Assembly (NCBI GenBank): GCA_028280405.1
Contig: JANQLW010000031.1
Location: forward strand, 1-64,000
Direction of reading: 5' to 3'
Source: Bacteroidales bacterium
GTDB taxonomy: Bacteria; Bacteroidota; Bacteroidia; Bacteroidales; GCA-2711565
DNA: 64,000 nucleotides
Below the pieces are notes generated by a model. That model ran no database searches. It saw only the letters and a list, made by a program, of their open reading frames with translations, and was not told where the DNA came from. The position numbers and the translations under genes were made by a program. Positions 1 through 8,733 of the stretch are shown one piece after another (position 1 is the first letter of the stretch; every line of letters starts with the position of its first letter).

Positions 1-193
1 TGATCGGAGAAATTAAAAAAGAAATAGATTTTTGATTGCATATTGGTAAAAAATCAGCATATGCAATAATGATAAATGATGATGTTTTTTTATTATTATG
101 AGATGCTAACCTATTGGATGGATTCGATGTCATTCCTTTATAATAAATCTGATGTGTAGGGGAGAAAATAATGTAAACGTAATAACTCATAAC
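1..193. other. left-edge non-coding stretch
   Basis: No full gene is visible. Bases 3-35 read as ten sense codons (Ile-Gly-Glu-Ile-Lys-Lys...) followed by TGA, so a rightward gene may end here, but too little is present to identify it. The rest is AT-rich and carries no clear signal. Confidence 0.3.
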
Positions 194-229
194 AAAAAAA
201 GGAGGAAAAATTTTGACTTTCCTCCTTTT
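194..229 (-). terminator. intrinsic terminator after tRNA-Asp
   Basis: On the minus strand a 12-bp stem (197-208 pairing with 218-229, core AAAAGGAGGAAA) with a short loop is followed by a run of T. It starts one base after the tRNA-Asp 3' end, so it fits as the terminator of that single-gene transcript. Confidence 0.85.
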
Positions 230-230
230 G

Positions 231-305
231 CGGTCCGGACGGGACTCGAACCCGCGACCCCATGCGTGACAGGCATGTATTCTAACCAAACTGAACTACC
301 GGACC
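231..305 (-). tRNA. tRNA-Asp (GTC)
   Basis: The minus strand folds as a full cloverleaf. The acceptor GGTCCGG pairs with CCGGACC, with G as discriminator. The anticodon stem CATGC/GCATG encloses loop CTGTCAC with anticodon GTC, and the T arm is GCGGG-TTCGAGT-CCCGT. CCA is not encoded. Aspartate identity follows from the anticodon. It is a single gene with its own terminator directly downstream. Confidence 0.95.
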
Positions 306-408
306 AATAATTTAAATAACGTTTCTGCTGTAAAGCGGTGCAAAGATAAATGAATTTTTAAAATCACAAAATATTTTTTTCACTTTTTCGAAAAATAATC
401 CTGACCTT

Positions 409-2286
409 TTAAAGATTGACTATATGATCATATTCATCATTTGCAAATAAGAAATTCATATTATTTATGCGAATAAATTTTTTGTACTTAAACAGTACCT
501 TATCATCGTAAATATTTATTTTCAAATCAATATTTATATTTTTTTCAATGCCATATTTCCTCCAATAAGGATGAAGTGTAAAATTCACAAATTGAGAATC
601 ATTAAGCAATATACTGTCTCCAATAGAATAACTACTCCTGCCATTTACCAGGTTAATTAACTTCTCATTTTTTCTATGATATACAATATATTTATATTGA
701 TGACTAACCTGATAAATTCTGTATGAATACAAGCTGCCCAACATCAATAAAAAAAACATGGAAAATATTAGCAATTTTCCTGACCTCAATGATAAAGACC
801 TAAAAAAGCAGAATATCATCAAATAAATCAGCATAACTGCCAGGCATGATAAAGTCAAATTATTTAATGTTGCCATTGGCAAGTCATTCACCATTCCAAC
901 GTATTCATGCAGAAACCAGAAACTAACTTTCAGTATCGTTGACAATATATCTCCAAGAAAAGGAATTCCGGCAAATAACAAATAAGTAAAACCTATATAT
1001 AGTAAAACACCTGCCATACTTACCACTACTAAATTGGTAAGCAGAAAATAATTAGGAAATTGATGAAAGTAATAAACAGATAAAGGGAAAGTCGCAATTT
1101 GTGCGGCTAATGAAACGATGATCAAGTCCTTAATTTTTTGAATTATTCTATTCTTTATCTTAATTGTATTATCCAGTATCTGATAGATAGCAACAATGCC
1201 TATAACTGCAATATAAGAAAGTTGAAACCCAACTTCCATAATCATAAGAGGGTTAATCAAAAGCAATAATAAAGCTGAAGCTGCAATTGAATTGTAAATA
1301 TTTATATTACGTTGTAAACACTTTCCAATAATGATCAGGCTAAACATAGTAGTCGCTCTTAATACAGATGGAGAAAAAGCAGTTATTAAGGCATAAATCC
1401 ATAGTAAAACTAAAATCAGGATGTATTTTATAATAATCCCTTTTTTAATTTTATGAAAAAAAGAAAGCAACTTTGTTAAGACCAAATAAATGATTCCTAT
1501 ATGCAAGCCGGAAACACATAAAATATGCATTGCTCCGGCATTGCTAAATTCAGATTGAGTTTCTTTATCCAGATTATCATCATAGCCTAATAACAAAGCC
1601 GAAGCAATTCCTAATTCTTCGCTTTTCAGTCCGGAATATTCAAGCCTGTTCAAAAGGTATTGGCGAATTTTTATTGCTTCGGAGATCATTCTATTTCCCC
1701 TGTCCCGAGAGATAATAGTATATGGCTTATTTTTCAAGAATGCCTGATAATGTATATTTCTATATCCCAAATATCTTTTATAGTTAAACATTTCCTTATT
1801 TAAGGGAGGCTCAATTTCTAACAGTTTGGAATAAGAATATAAATAATCTCCATATTGTAATTGCTTTGCTATAGTATCTTTTGGGAAGTAAACGATTACT
1901 TTAAGTTGCTCCTTCCTGATAGAATCAGTATCAAAAACAATATTCGTTTTACAGACTGCTCTTACATTCTTTCTCAAGACTTCAGGCTGAGCACAGATTT
2001 GAAACTCTGCAAGATATAAATCAGAATTGGATTTAGGAGGTGAGCTTAATTTGAGATCAGCCATTAACATTCCGAACAAAACAAATAAAACAAAACAATT
2101 AATTCCAAACAAATTTCTCCACTTATAGGATTTTATATTAAAAAAGAAGAATAAGCTTATAAGAAAGATTCCTATAAGGATAACTATAATATAAGAAAGC
2201 TTATTTGTCCAATTAATCACCACAATTATTCCGAAGAGGAAAGGAAGAAGTATTCTTACAAAAGGATATTTATGCCAATGGTTCAT
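409..2286 (-). CDS. comEC: ComEC/Rec2-family membrane protein
   Basis: This 625-residue polytopic membrane protein belongs to the ComEC/Rec2 family, which forms the inner-membrane channel for single-stranded DNA in natural transformation. N-terminal membrane segments (about 10-75) precede an extracytoplasmic DUF4131-like region (about 80-200). The competence-domain signature GAMHILCVSGLHIGI lies near 250-265 and is followed by many hydrophobic helices to about 520. The C-terminal 100 residues contain no recognisable metallo-beta-lactamase domain, so this is the short form common in Bacteroidota. It is the last gene of the leftward block, 77 bp after the small membrane gene. Its role in DNA uptake is inferred from the family. 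Confidence 0.85.
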   Translation of the reverse strand: MNHWHKYPFVRILLPFLFGIIVVINWTNKLSYIIVILIGIFLISLFFFFNIKSYKWRNLFGINCFVLFVLFGMLMADLKLSSPPKSNSDLYLAEFQICAQPEVLRKNVRAVCKTNIVFDTDSIRKEQLKVIVYFPKDTIAKQLQYGDYLYSYSKLLEIEPPLNKEMFNYKRYLGYRNIHYQAFLKNKPYTIISRDRGNRMISEAIKIRQYLLNRLEYSGLKSEELGIASALLLGYDDNLDKETQSEFSNAGAMHILCVSGLHIGIIYLVLTKLLSFFHKIKKGIIIKYILILVLLWIYALITAFSPSVLRATTMFSLIIIGKCLQRNINIYNSIAASALLLLLINPLMIMEVGFQLSYIAVIGIVAIYQILDNTIKIKNRIIQKIKDLIIVSLAAQIATFPLSVYYFHQFPNYFLLTNLVVVSMAGVLLYIGFTYLLFAGIPFLGDILSTILKVSFWFLHEYVGMVNDLPMATLNNLTLSCLAVMLIYLMIFCFFRSLSLRSGKLLIFSMFFLLMLGSLYSYRIYQVSHQYKYIVYHRKNEKLINLVNGRSSYSIGDSILLNDSQFVNFTLHPYWRKYGIEKNINIDLKINIYDDKVLFKYKKFIRINNMNFLFANDEYDHIVNL

Positions 2287-2363
2287 TTATTCGAGATCAC
2301 TTTATTATTAATCTCAAAAAATGAAAAAGGTCTATTCAATGCTAAAATAAAAACTCAGACAAC

Positions 2364-2642
2364 TTACGACTGAAGCCAGAAAAATACAATAACGTAAATG
2401 AAAGTAACCAACAGAATACTTCTTCCGGTAAGATCATACTTAAGCTTAACAAAATAATATCGCATAGGAAAAAGATTAACTGCAATACTAAGTAAGCGCA
2501 TCGCATCTAAAAAACCGGAAGTTTCGATTTTGAATAAGGTTTTCACGCCATATGCAATAACAATCAGAAGAAGATAAACGATTACAGGTAATGCCAGTGC
2601 AATAAGGCCCCCTAATGTATGTGAATTTTTTTTAAAGTCCAT
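2364..2642 (-). CDS. small membrane protein, unknown function
   Basis: This 92-residue protein is not assigned to a named family. Three hydrophobic segments (about 10-35, 42-60 and 72-90) make it an integral membrane protein. Its first codons overlap the 3' end of surE by 11 bp, so the two are probably co-transcribed and translationally coupled. The tight link supports a real gene; function is unknown. Confidence 0.7.
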   Translation of the reverse strand: MDFKKNSHTLGGLIALALPVIVYLLLIVIAYGVKTLFKIETSGFLDAMRLLSIAVNLFPMRYYFVKLKYDLTGRSILLVTFIYVIVFFWLQS

Positions 2643-3414
2643 AACCGTTCAGGTTCCAGGATTTTATTTTTTCTATTGACTGATGCGCCGTCATATCATA
2701 ATGAATTGGCACTACTGCAATATAATCATTTTCGATGGCCCATTGATCGGTTTTTTCATTTTCTTCCAGTTTTTCGAAATAACCGGTAAGCCAATAATAA
2801 TCTCTTTGTCTTGGATCAGTTCTTTCTTCATACTGTTCAACCCAACGCGCATTGGCTTGTCGGCAAACTTTCACACCCTTAATTTTTTCTTTTGGCACAA
2901 CAGGGAAATTAACATTTAGACAAACACCTGCAGGCAAGCCTTCTTCCAAAACTTTTGATGATATTTCTTTAATAAAGCTTCCACAAGCTTCAAAATTTGC
3001 ATCTTCAGCATAAGTGTTTAATGAAAATCCAATAGAAGGTACTCCTCCTATACAACCTTCAATAACAGCTGCCATTGTACCCGAATAAACGATATTGACC
3101 GAAGCATTGGAACCATGATTCACACCACTCACAATAATATCCGGTTTTTCACCTTTAAGAACGATTTGCTCTCCAAGTTTTACACAATCTACAGGTGTTC
3201 CATTTGAAACATATTCACGGTAACCCTCTTCTTCATGAACAAGGTCACAGCGAAGAGGAGTACGTACAGTAATTGAATGCCCCTGACCCGAGTTTGAATG
3301 TCTGGAAGCTACAACCAGCACATCCCCTAATTCTCTTACCTGAGAAATTAAATATCTTAATCCACCGGCCTTAATGCCATCATCATTTGTAACTAAAATC
3401 AAAGGTCTTTTCAT
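2632..3414 (-). CDS. surE: 5'/3'-nucleotidase SurE
   Basis: SurE removes phosphate from nucleoside 5'- and 3'-monophosphates in a divalent-metal-dependent reaction and is linked to stationary-phase survival. The N-terminal metal-binding motif ILVTNDDG (6-13) is present, as are the conserved Ser/Asn loop near residue 42 (SGQGHSIT), the SNGTPVDCVKLG stretch and VSGVNHGSNA (about 96-105). The 260-residue length is normal for the family. It overlaps the small membrane gene downstream. A 161-bp spacer without a gene separates it from maf. Confidence 0.95.
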   Translation of the reverse strand: MKRPLILVTNDDGIKAGGLRYLISQVRELGDVLVVASRHSNSGQGHSITVRTPLRCDLVHEEEGYREYVSNGTPVDCVKLGEQIVLKGEKPDIIVSGVNHGSNASVNIVYSGTMAAVIEGCIGGVPSIGFSLNTYAEDANFEACGSFIKEISSKVLEEGLPAGVCLNVNFPVVPKEKIKGVKVCRQANARWVEQYEERTDPRQRDYYWLTGYFEKLEENEKTDQWAIENDYIAVVPIHYDMTAHQSIEKIKSWNLNGYGL

Positions 3415-3575
3415 CTATCTTTAAATGCTAAATTTTTACTAAGTATAGACAAAAATATAACAAATTTTCCGATTCTTTCTTTGAAATTCAATCTTAATAA
3501 AAAGGAAATATAAATATTGTTGTGTGGTTATGCAGTTGTGCAGTTATGCGGTTGAGGTATAATAAAAGGATGGTG

Positions 3576-4157
3576 TTAAAACATTAAGAGTTCTTCATAT
3601 AACTTTTGGATTGGGAGGCCCATGACATTATAAAAAGACCCTTCTATTTTTTCTATAGCGACATACCCGATCCATTCCTGTATACCATAGGCCCCTGCTT
3701 TATCATAAGGCTGATACGTTTGAATATAATGATCAATTTCTTCCTGACTTAGTTCTTTAAAATAAACCTTAGTGCTTGCATAAAAGCTCTTCATTTTTGT
3801 TTTAGACCGGATACACACTCCCGAAATAACCTCATGTTTTTTCCCCGACAAACGTTTTAAGATTCTTTGAGCATCTTCAAAGCCTTTAGGCTTTTGCAAA
3901 ACCTCATCATCTAAACAAACAATGGTATCAGCTGCAACTAAAACTGAATCTTCGGGAATTTCAGTAATATCAAATGCATTTGCTTTTAATTCAGCCAGAA
4001 AAATGGCAATCTCTTTTCCTTTCAAATCATCAGGGAAGACTTCTTCTATATCCTTGGTTTTAATTTCAATGTTTAATCCTAAATCTTTCAACAAAAACTG
4101 CCGACGAGGAGAACCTGAAGCTAATATTATTTTTTTCTGCAGAAGATCTTTCAGCAT
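3576..4157 (-). CDS. maf: Maf-family nucleoside triphosphate pyrophosphatase
   Basis: Maf proteins hydrolyse non-canonical or UTP/dTTP-type nucleoside triphosphates to monophosphates and pyrophosphate as house-cleaning enzymes. The hallmark ILASGSPRR (11-19) binds phosphate near the N-terminus. AADTIVCLDDEVLQKP (about 75-90) and SGKKHEVISGV (about 109-119) are the other conserved blocks, and KAGAYGIQEW lies near 153-162. The length of 193 residues is standard. It lies 2 bp downstream of the UbiA-family gene in the same leftward operon. The exact subfamily (YhdE or YceF type) was not resolved. Confidence 0.93.
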   Translation of the reverse strand: MLKDLLQKKIILASGSPRRQFLLKDLGLNIEIKTKDIEEVFPDDLKGKEIAIFLAELKANAFDITEIPEDSVLVAADTIVCLDDEVLQKPKGFEDAQRILKRLSGKKHEVISGVCIRSKTKMKSFYASTKVYFKELSQEEIDHYIQTYQPYDKAGAYGIQEWIGYVAIEKIEGSFYNVMGLPIQKLYEELLMF

Positions 4158-4159
4158 AG

Positions 4160-5095
4160 TTAAGTAAATTGAATGAATACCATAGAAGCGATCCCAATTA
4201 ACATAATGTACTTAGTCAGCGAACTCAATTTATGATAATGTTCCTTTTCTTTAGCTTGTATCAAACTTATTATTAAAGATAAAAACAATGGGTGGATCAA
4301 CATAAAATACCAGAATATCAGTTTAAGATCAGCGACCCATAATTCAACCTGAATATAAAGCATCAATGCTATTGACATTAAAACAACTGCGATAATCAAA
4401 CCTTTAACCATTTTAGTTCCCAATAGAATAGGCAGGGTTCTGCAACCAACTACCGCATCTCCATCTTCATCTTCAAGGTCCTTGATCATCTCTCTAATTA
4501 AGGAAGTTAAGAATGCAAAGAACACATATCCCAAAACAATTCTGCTTATCACAAAAGTTGCAGAGTTCAAATAAGCAGTTTCAACACCTCCGTTCTTTAT
4601 AGATAAGTATTCAAATATCCAGACCATGAATAAAGTAAAAGCCGAAAGAGCTGCCACAACAACATTTCCTAAAAATGCTTTCCGTTTATAACGTGCAGAA
4701 TAAGCATATAATAAATAGGCTGTTAACGGGAAAATCAAAGCCAATTGTAAAAAATCAATACTTATGGCTACTTTAATGCCAAGTACGATTCCTACAACAT
4801 TTAAAACAAAGTAAATTCCCCTGGCAAGTTCAACGGAAATTGATTTTCCGATAATCATTTTATCAGGTTTATTGATAATATCAATATCCTGGTCAAAGTA
4901 ATCATTGATAATATTACCGGCTGCCATAATAAATACGGTAGCTAAAACCAATAGCATAAAATCAACTTCAGGAAAAAATAAAGGCCCATCATAAAACTCA
5001 AGCACCGGCTTAATCAGAAATAACCGCACAAAATACATTGTTGCGATTACAATTAAAATATTAGGAATTCGTATGAGCTTTAATATCGCTTTCAT
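4160..5095 (-). CDS. UbiA-family prenyltransferase
   Basis: This 311-residue integral membrane enzyme of the UbiA superfamily transfers an isoprenyl chain to an acceptor. The first Asp-rich motif is NIINDYFDQDIDIINKP (about 62-78), and a second Asp-rich stretch, REMIKDLEDEDGD, lies near 202-214. Eight or nine hydrophobic segments are visible. Bacteroidota homologues in this context (maf, KdsC-like, DUF2520) are commonly annotated as geranylgeranylglycerol-phosphate geranylgeranyltransferases; that acceptor is taken from annotation habit, not shown by the sequence. It starts 10 bp after the KdsC-like gene and ends 2 bp before maf. Confidence 0.85.
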   Translation of the reverse strand: MKAILKLIRIPNILIVIATMYFVRLFLIKPVLEFYDGPLFFPEVDFMLLVLATVFIMAAGNIINDYFDQDIDIINKPDKMIIGKSISVELARGIYFVLNVVGIVLGIKVAISIDFLQLALIFPLTAYLLYAYSARYKRKAFLGNVVVAALSAFTLFMVWIFEYLSIKNGGVETAYLNSATFVISRIVLGYVFFAFLTSLIREMIKDLEDEDGDAVVGCRTLPILLGTKMVKGLIIAVVLMSIALMLYIQVELWVADLKLIFWYFMLIHPLFLSLIISLIQAKEKEHYHKLSSLTKYIMLIGIASMVFIQFT

Positions 5096-5105
5096 CTGAA
5101 TGTAT

Positions 5106-5627
5106 TTACCATTGAAATGCCTCTTCAGTCAACCATTTATTTTGCACCTTTAATACCTGTTCAATTACATCCCGCACACAACCTTGCCCGCCACTCTGGT
5201 GGGAAATATAATGTACAATATCTTTGATCTCTTCAGCGGCATCAGCGGGACAAGTAGCAACTCCTACTTCTTTCATTACTTTATAATCCGGGATATCATC
5301 TCCCATATAAAGTACATTCTCAGGCTTTAAATTATGTTCAGTAACAAACTTTTTATAGACCTCCAATTTATTTCCGGCATTCAAAAAAACATCTTTCACA
5401 TTCAAAAGTTTGAACCTGTTTAATACGGATTCCGATCTTCCTCCCGAAATAATTACGATCCGGTAGCCTAGTTTTACAGCTAACTGAACAGCATACCCAT
5501 CTTTTACATTTGCCGTACGCAGGGGTTCTCCCGTTTCTTTTAAAAATACTGTTCCTCCGCTAAATACTCCATCATAATCAAAAATGAATGTATTTATTGT
5601 ACTCAATAATTCTTTATAATTATTCAT
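5106..5627 (-). CDS. KdsC-like HAD phosphatase
   Basis: This 173-residue HAD-superfamily hydrolase resembles KdsC, which removes phosphate from 3-deoxy-D-manno-octulosonate 8-phosphate in lipid A-core synthesis. The nucleophile motif FDYDGVFSGG (about 16-25), motif II IISGG (about 58-62), the Lys motif near 88 (GNKLEVY) and the acid motif MGDDIPD (about 108-114) are all present. There is no cap domain, which is normal for this class. It overlaps the DUF2520 gene by 8 bp. Kdo-8-phosphate as substrate is a family-level inference. Confidence 0.82.
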   Translation of the reverse strand: MNNYKELLSTINTFIFDYDGVFSGGTVFLKETGEPLRTANVKDGYAVQLAVKLGYRIVIISGGRSESVLNRFKLLNVKDVFLNAGNKLEVYKKFVTEHNLKPENVLYMGDDIPDYKVMKEVGVATCPADAAEEIKDIVHYISHQSGGQGCVRDVIEQVLKVQNKWLTEEAFQW

Positions 5628-6399
5628 CCTTGTGATACTTGTTTTTTATTTGTTCCGATAATAACCGATATATTTTCTGATATTCAGGATAATCATCTAA
5701 AATTGACAAATGATTCTGAATAATTTTCTGATCATTACGTTTGGCCGGTCCTGTTTGAACTTCATCCGGCTTATGATTTTTTAATTTAGTTACAGTTTCC
5801 TCAATTAGCGGCTTTAATATTTCAAATGGCAGGTCAAAATCCTTTAAAATCTCATCTGCGATATGATATAAATGGTTCGTAAAATTATTTACAAAGACAG
5901 CTCCAACATGCAATATTCTTCTTTGTTCAGAATTAACTTCCATAATATTCTTAGACAGCAGACTTGCCAAATCTTTTAATATCTCCAAACTCTTTTCTGA
6001 AGAGGCTTCCAGACAAATTGGAACATTATCAAAACTTACAGATTTTTCCTTAGAAAAAGTTTGTAAAGGATAAAACACACCATAATTTGAATATCCATTT
6101 AATACACTCATTGGAGTTGTTCCACTGGTATGAACAACCAATTTATCTCCTACACTAAATTTAAAATTAAACAATGCATCATCTGAAATTGATAATACAT
6201 AAAGATCTGCATTTTTAGTAATCTCATCAAATGAAGTGGTAAAAGGTACCTTAAGTTTATTCGCCAATTCTTTAGTATTATTTTTTGTTCTGCCAGCTAT
6301 CTGAACAATTTCCAGTCCGATCCGGTTAAACTCCATAGCCAGTCTGGTGGCTACGTTACCACTGCCTATTATAACTATTTTTTTTATTACTGATTCCAT
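5620..6399 (-). CDS. Rossmann-like / DUF2520 protein
   Basis: This 259-residue protein has an N-terminal NAD(P)-type Rossmann fold, marked by IVIIGSGNVATRLA (about 8-21), and an all-helical C-terminal half of the DUF2520 kind (about 140-250). The layout resembles 6-phosphogluconate-dehydrogenase-like or F420-dependent NADP oxidoreductase proteins, but no substrate can be named. It is the first gene of the leftward four-gene block ending at maf. The 181-bp space to the divergent aminotransferase should contain both promoters. Confidence 0.8.
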   Translation of the reverse strand: MESVIKKIVIIGSGNVATRLAMEFNRIGLEIVQIAGRTKNNTKELANKLKVPFTTSFDEITKNADLYVLSISDDALFNFKFSVGDKLVVHTSGTTPMSVLNGYSNYGVFYPLQTFSKEKSVSFDNVPICLEASSEKSLEILKDLASLLSKNIMEVNSEQRRILHVGAVFVNNFTNHLYHIADEILKDFDLPFEILKPLIEETVTKLKNHKPDEVQTGPAKRNDQKIIQNHLSILDDYPEYQKIYRLLSEQIKNKYHKDE

Positions 6400-6535
6400 A
6401 AGGTTTTATTCCCAGCGAAATTACAAATTTTAAAGAAACACATGCATTCAAAAAAATGTTACTTATACTTTTCAAAATAAATTACATAAAAGAAGTAAAT
6501 TATCAGTTACATCTAAAACAGGCATAAGATTTTCT

Positions 6536-6543
6536 TATCTTTG
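6536..6543 (+). promoter_or_regulatory. candidate -7 element upstream of the aminotransferase
   Basis: TATCTTTG matches the Bacteroidota -7 consensus TAnnTTTG exactly and lies 37 bp before the start codon at 6581. I do not see a convincing TTG at the -33 position, so this is a likely but incomplete promoter match. Confidence 0.45.
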
Positions 6544-6580
6544 CCTTCTGCTTTCAAACAATCAAAAATTAAAGCTTAGG

Positions 6581-7789
6581 ATGAGTACAGAATTTTTATC
6601 AAACAGGGTTAAAAACCTCAAAGAATCAGCGACTTTAAAAATGACACAAAAAAGTCGAGAACTGAAAGAACAAGGACATGATGTAATTGCTTTAAGTATT
6701 GGAGAACCTGATTTTAACACACCATCGGCAGTCAAAGAGGCGGCAAAACATGCCATAGATAATAATTTTACTCATTATACTCCGGTACCGGGATATGCAG
6801 ATTTACGTAAAGCCATTTCCCATAAATTCAAAAGAGATAACGATCTGGATTATTCTCCTGAACAAATTGTCGTATCTAACGGAGCTAAACAATCTTTAGC
6901 CAATATTATGTACGCCATTTTGAATCCGGGGGATGAAGTTATCATTCCTTCTCCGTACTGGGTATCTTATCCAAGTATGGTTCAATTAGCTGAAGGAACC
7001 CCTGTTGAAGTTCCAACCGGTATTGAATCGGACTTTAAAATTACGGTTCAACAACTTGAAGATGCAATTACTGAGAATACCAAAGCTATACTTTTCAGCT
7101 CACCCTGTAATCCTACAGGGAGTGTTTATACGAAAGAAGAACTTGAAGCTTTGGCCAATGTATTGGAAAAACATCCACGTATTTTTATTGTTGCTGATGA
7201 AATTTACGAAGTAATCAACTTCAAAGGAAAGCACGAAAGTATTGCTCAGTTTAAAAATGTAAAAGACAGAGTTATTACCGTAAATGGAGTTTCAAAAGGA
7301 TTTGCAATGACAGGATGGAGAATCGGATATATTGGAGCACCTCTTGAAATTGCAAAAGCTTGTAATAAAATCCAGGGACAATATACCTCAGGGGCCGGGT
7401 CAATTTCCCAGATGGCGGCTTTGGATGCCTTGAATATCGAACCGAAAAACTCTGAAGAAATTCAGGAAATGCTTAAAGCTTTTAATAGCCGAAGAGACCT
7501 GGTAGTTGGATTGCTTAAAGAAATTCCAGGCATTAAAGCCAATGTTCCGGATGGTGCATTTTATGTTTTTCCTGAAGTGAACTCATTCTATGGGAAATCA
7601 AATGGCAGCCATAAGATTGAAAATTCGAATGATCTTTGTATGTATTTACTTGAGAAAGTTTATGTAGGCTTAGTACCTGGTGAAGCATTTGGCAATCCTG
7701 ATTGCATCCGTATTTCTTATGCAACTTCTAATGAAGTGCTTATCGAAGCCATGAAAAGAATTAAAGCTGCATTGGCAGAATTAAAATAA
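6581..7789 (+). CDS. class I PLP aminotransferase (aspartate type)
   Basis: This 402-residue fold-type I pyridoxal-phosphate aminotransferase is of the bacterial Ib aspartate type, moving an amino group between aspartate and 2-oxoglutarate or related keto acids. The N-terminus has LSIGEPDFNTP (about 39-49), a PLP-contact VSNGAKQSL (about 97-105), the Asn-Pro loop SSPCNPTG (about 173-180), VADEIYEV near 204, and the Schiff-base Lys in VSKGFAMTGWRIGY (Lys about 239). The C-terminal substrate Arg is in the CIRISYA region. Length is normal. It is probably monocistronic: a 198-bp spacer with an inverted-repeat element follows. Confidence 0.92.
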   Translation: MSTEFLSNRVKNLKESATLKMTQKSRELKEQGHDVIALSIGEPDFNTPSAVKEAAKHAIDNNFTHYTPVPGYADLRKAISHKFKRDNDLDYSPEQIVVSNGAKQSLANIMYAILNPGDEVIIPSPYWVSYPSMVQLAEGTPVEVPTGIESDFKITVQQLEDAITENTKAILFSSPCNPTGSVYTKEELEALANVLEKHPRIFIVADEIYEVINFKGKHESIAQFKNVKDRVITVNGVSKGFAMTGWRIGYIGAPLEIAKACNKIQGQYTSGAGSISQMAALDALNIEPKNSEEIQEMLKAFNSRRDLVVGLLKEIPGIKANVPDGAFYVFPEVNSFYGKSNGSHKIENSNDLCMYLLEKVYVGLVPGEAFGNPDCIRISYATSNEVLIEAMKRIKAALAELK

Positions 7790-7820
7790 AAAACCGGCAT
7801 ACAAACGTCAAAATATAAAA

Positions 7821-7886
7821 AGAAGCTTCCAAAAAGCTACTTTAGTCGGCGGACAGAATGACCTACTATTACACTTTTTGGACAGT
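7821..7886. repeat. short inverted-repeat element, copy 1
   Basis: TCCAAAAAG (7828-7836) pairs with CTTTTTGGA (7874-7882). The interior contains 'ctactttag' and 'gaatgacctactattacac'. A longer relative with the same ends and the same interior words lies at 22502-22628. This is a MITE-like or REP-like dispersed repeat; here it may also act as a transcription stop after the aminotransferase. Confidence 0.6.
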
Positions 7887-7987
7887 TCCATCTTTTTTCC
7901 CAAATTCTAAATGCTTTATGCTAATCCAAGCTATTTAATTACATTTGTCATGTAATTAAATAATTATTTGAACCATATAAAAACATC

Positions 7988-8695
7988 ATGCTGCATAAAG
8001 GGGAAGAAAAAAAGGAACAGGTAAGAGATATGTTTAATAGTATATCGGGCAAGTATGATTTCCTGAATCATTTTTTATCCATGGGAATTGATATTCTATG
8101 GCGTAGAAAGATGATTAGAAAAATGGGCAAGCACCAACCTAAAGCAATTCTTGATGTAGCAACCGGGACCGGAGATTTGGCTATTGAAGGCTTGAAGATC
8201 AATCCTGAAAAAATTATAGGGGTTGATATCTCAGAAGGCATGTTGGAAGTGGGCCAACAAAAACTTAAAAAGAAAAATCTGGATCAAAAGATAAAACTAC
8301 AATTAGGTGACAGTGAAAACCTGCCTTTTGAAAACGGAACATTTGATGCTGCGATGGTTGCTTTTGGAGTCAGAAATTTCGGGAACCTGGATAAAGGGCT
8401 GGCTGAAATGCACAGATGCCTGAAACAAGACGGATATATTTGGGTACTGGAGTTTTCTATACCGACTAAATTCCCCATTAAACAATTGTATCGTTTTTAT
8501 TTCAAAAATATTTTACCCGGAATCGGAAGGCTGGTTTCAAAAGATAAAACAGCATATACTTATCTTCATGATTCTGTACAAGCCTTCCCGGATGGGAAAA
8601 ATTTTCTTTCACATTTAGAAAAGGTTGGGTTTAAAGAATTAACATTATATCCGGTAAGCTTTGGAATTGCAACAATTTATTGTGCAAAGAAATAA
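7988..8695 (+). CDS. ubiE: demethylmenaquinone methyltransferase
   Basis: This 235-residue SAM-dependent methyltransferase makes menaquinone from demethylmenaquinone in the last step of the pathway. The N-terminal signature VRDMFNSISGKYDFLNHFLS (about 11-30), SAM motif I LDVATGTGDLAIE (about 54-66), and the second UbiE signature VAFGVRNFGNLDKGL (about 120-134) are clear. The length is standard for UbiE/MenG. Menaquinone fits the DmsABC-type respiratory operon at the other end of the window. The porT-like gene follows, close or overlapping depending on its start. Confidence 0.93.
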   Translation: MLHKGEEKKEQVRDMFNSISGKYDFLNHFLSMGIDILWRRKMIRKMGKHQPKAILDVATGTGDLAIEGLKINPEKIIGVDISEGMLEVGQQKLKKKNLDQKIKLQLGDSENLPFENGTFDAAMVAFGVRNFGNLDKGLAEMHRCLKQDGYIWVLEFSIPTKFPIKQLYRFYFKNILPGIGRLVSKDKTAYTYLHDSVQAFPDGKNFLSHLEKVGFKELTLYPVSFGIATIYCAKK

Positions 8696-8733
8696 AAATT
8701 CAGTACATTCGTTTAGCTTTAAAAAATATTACA

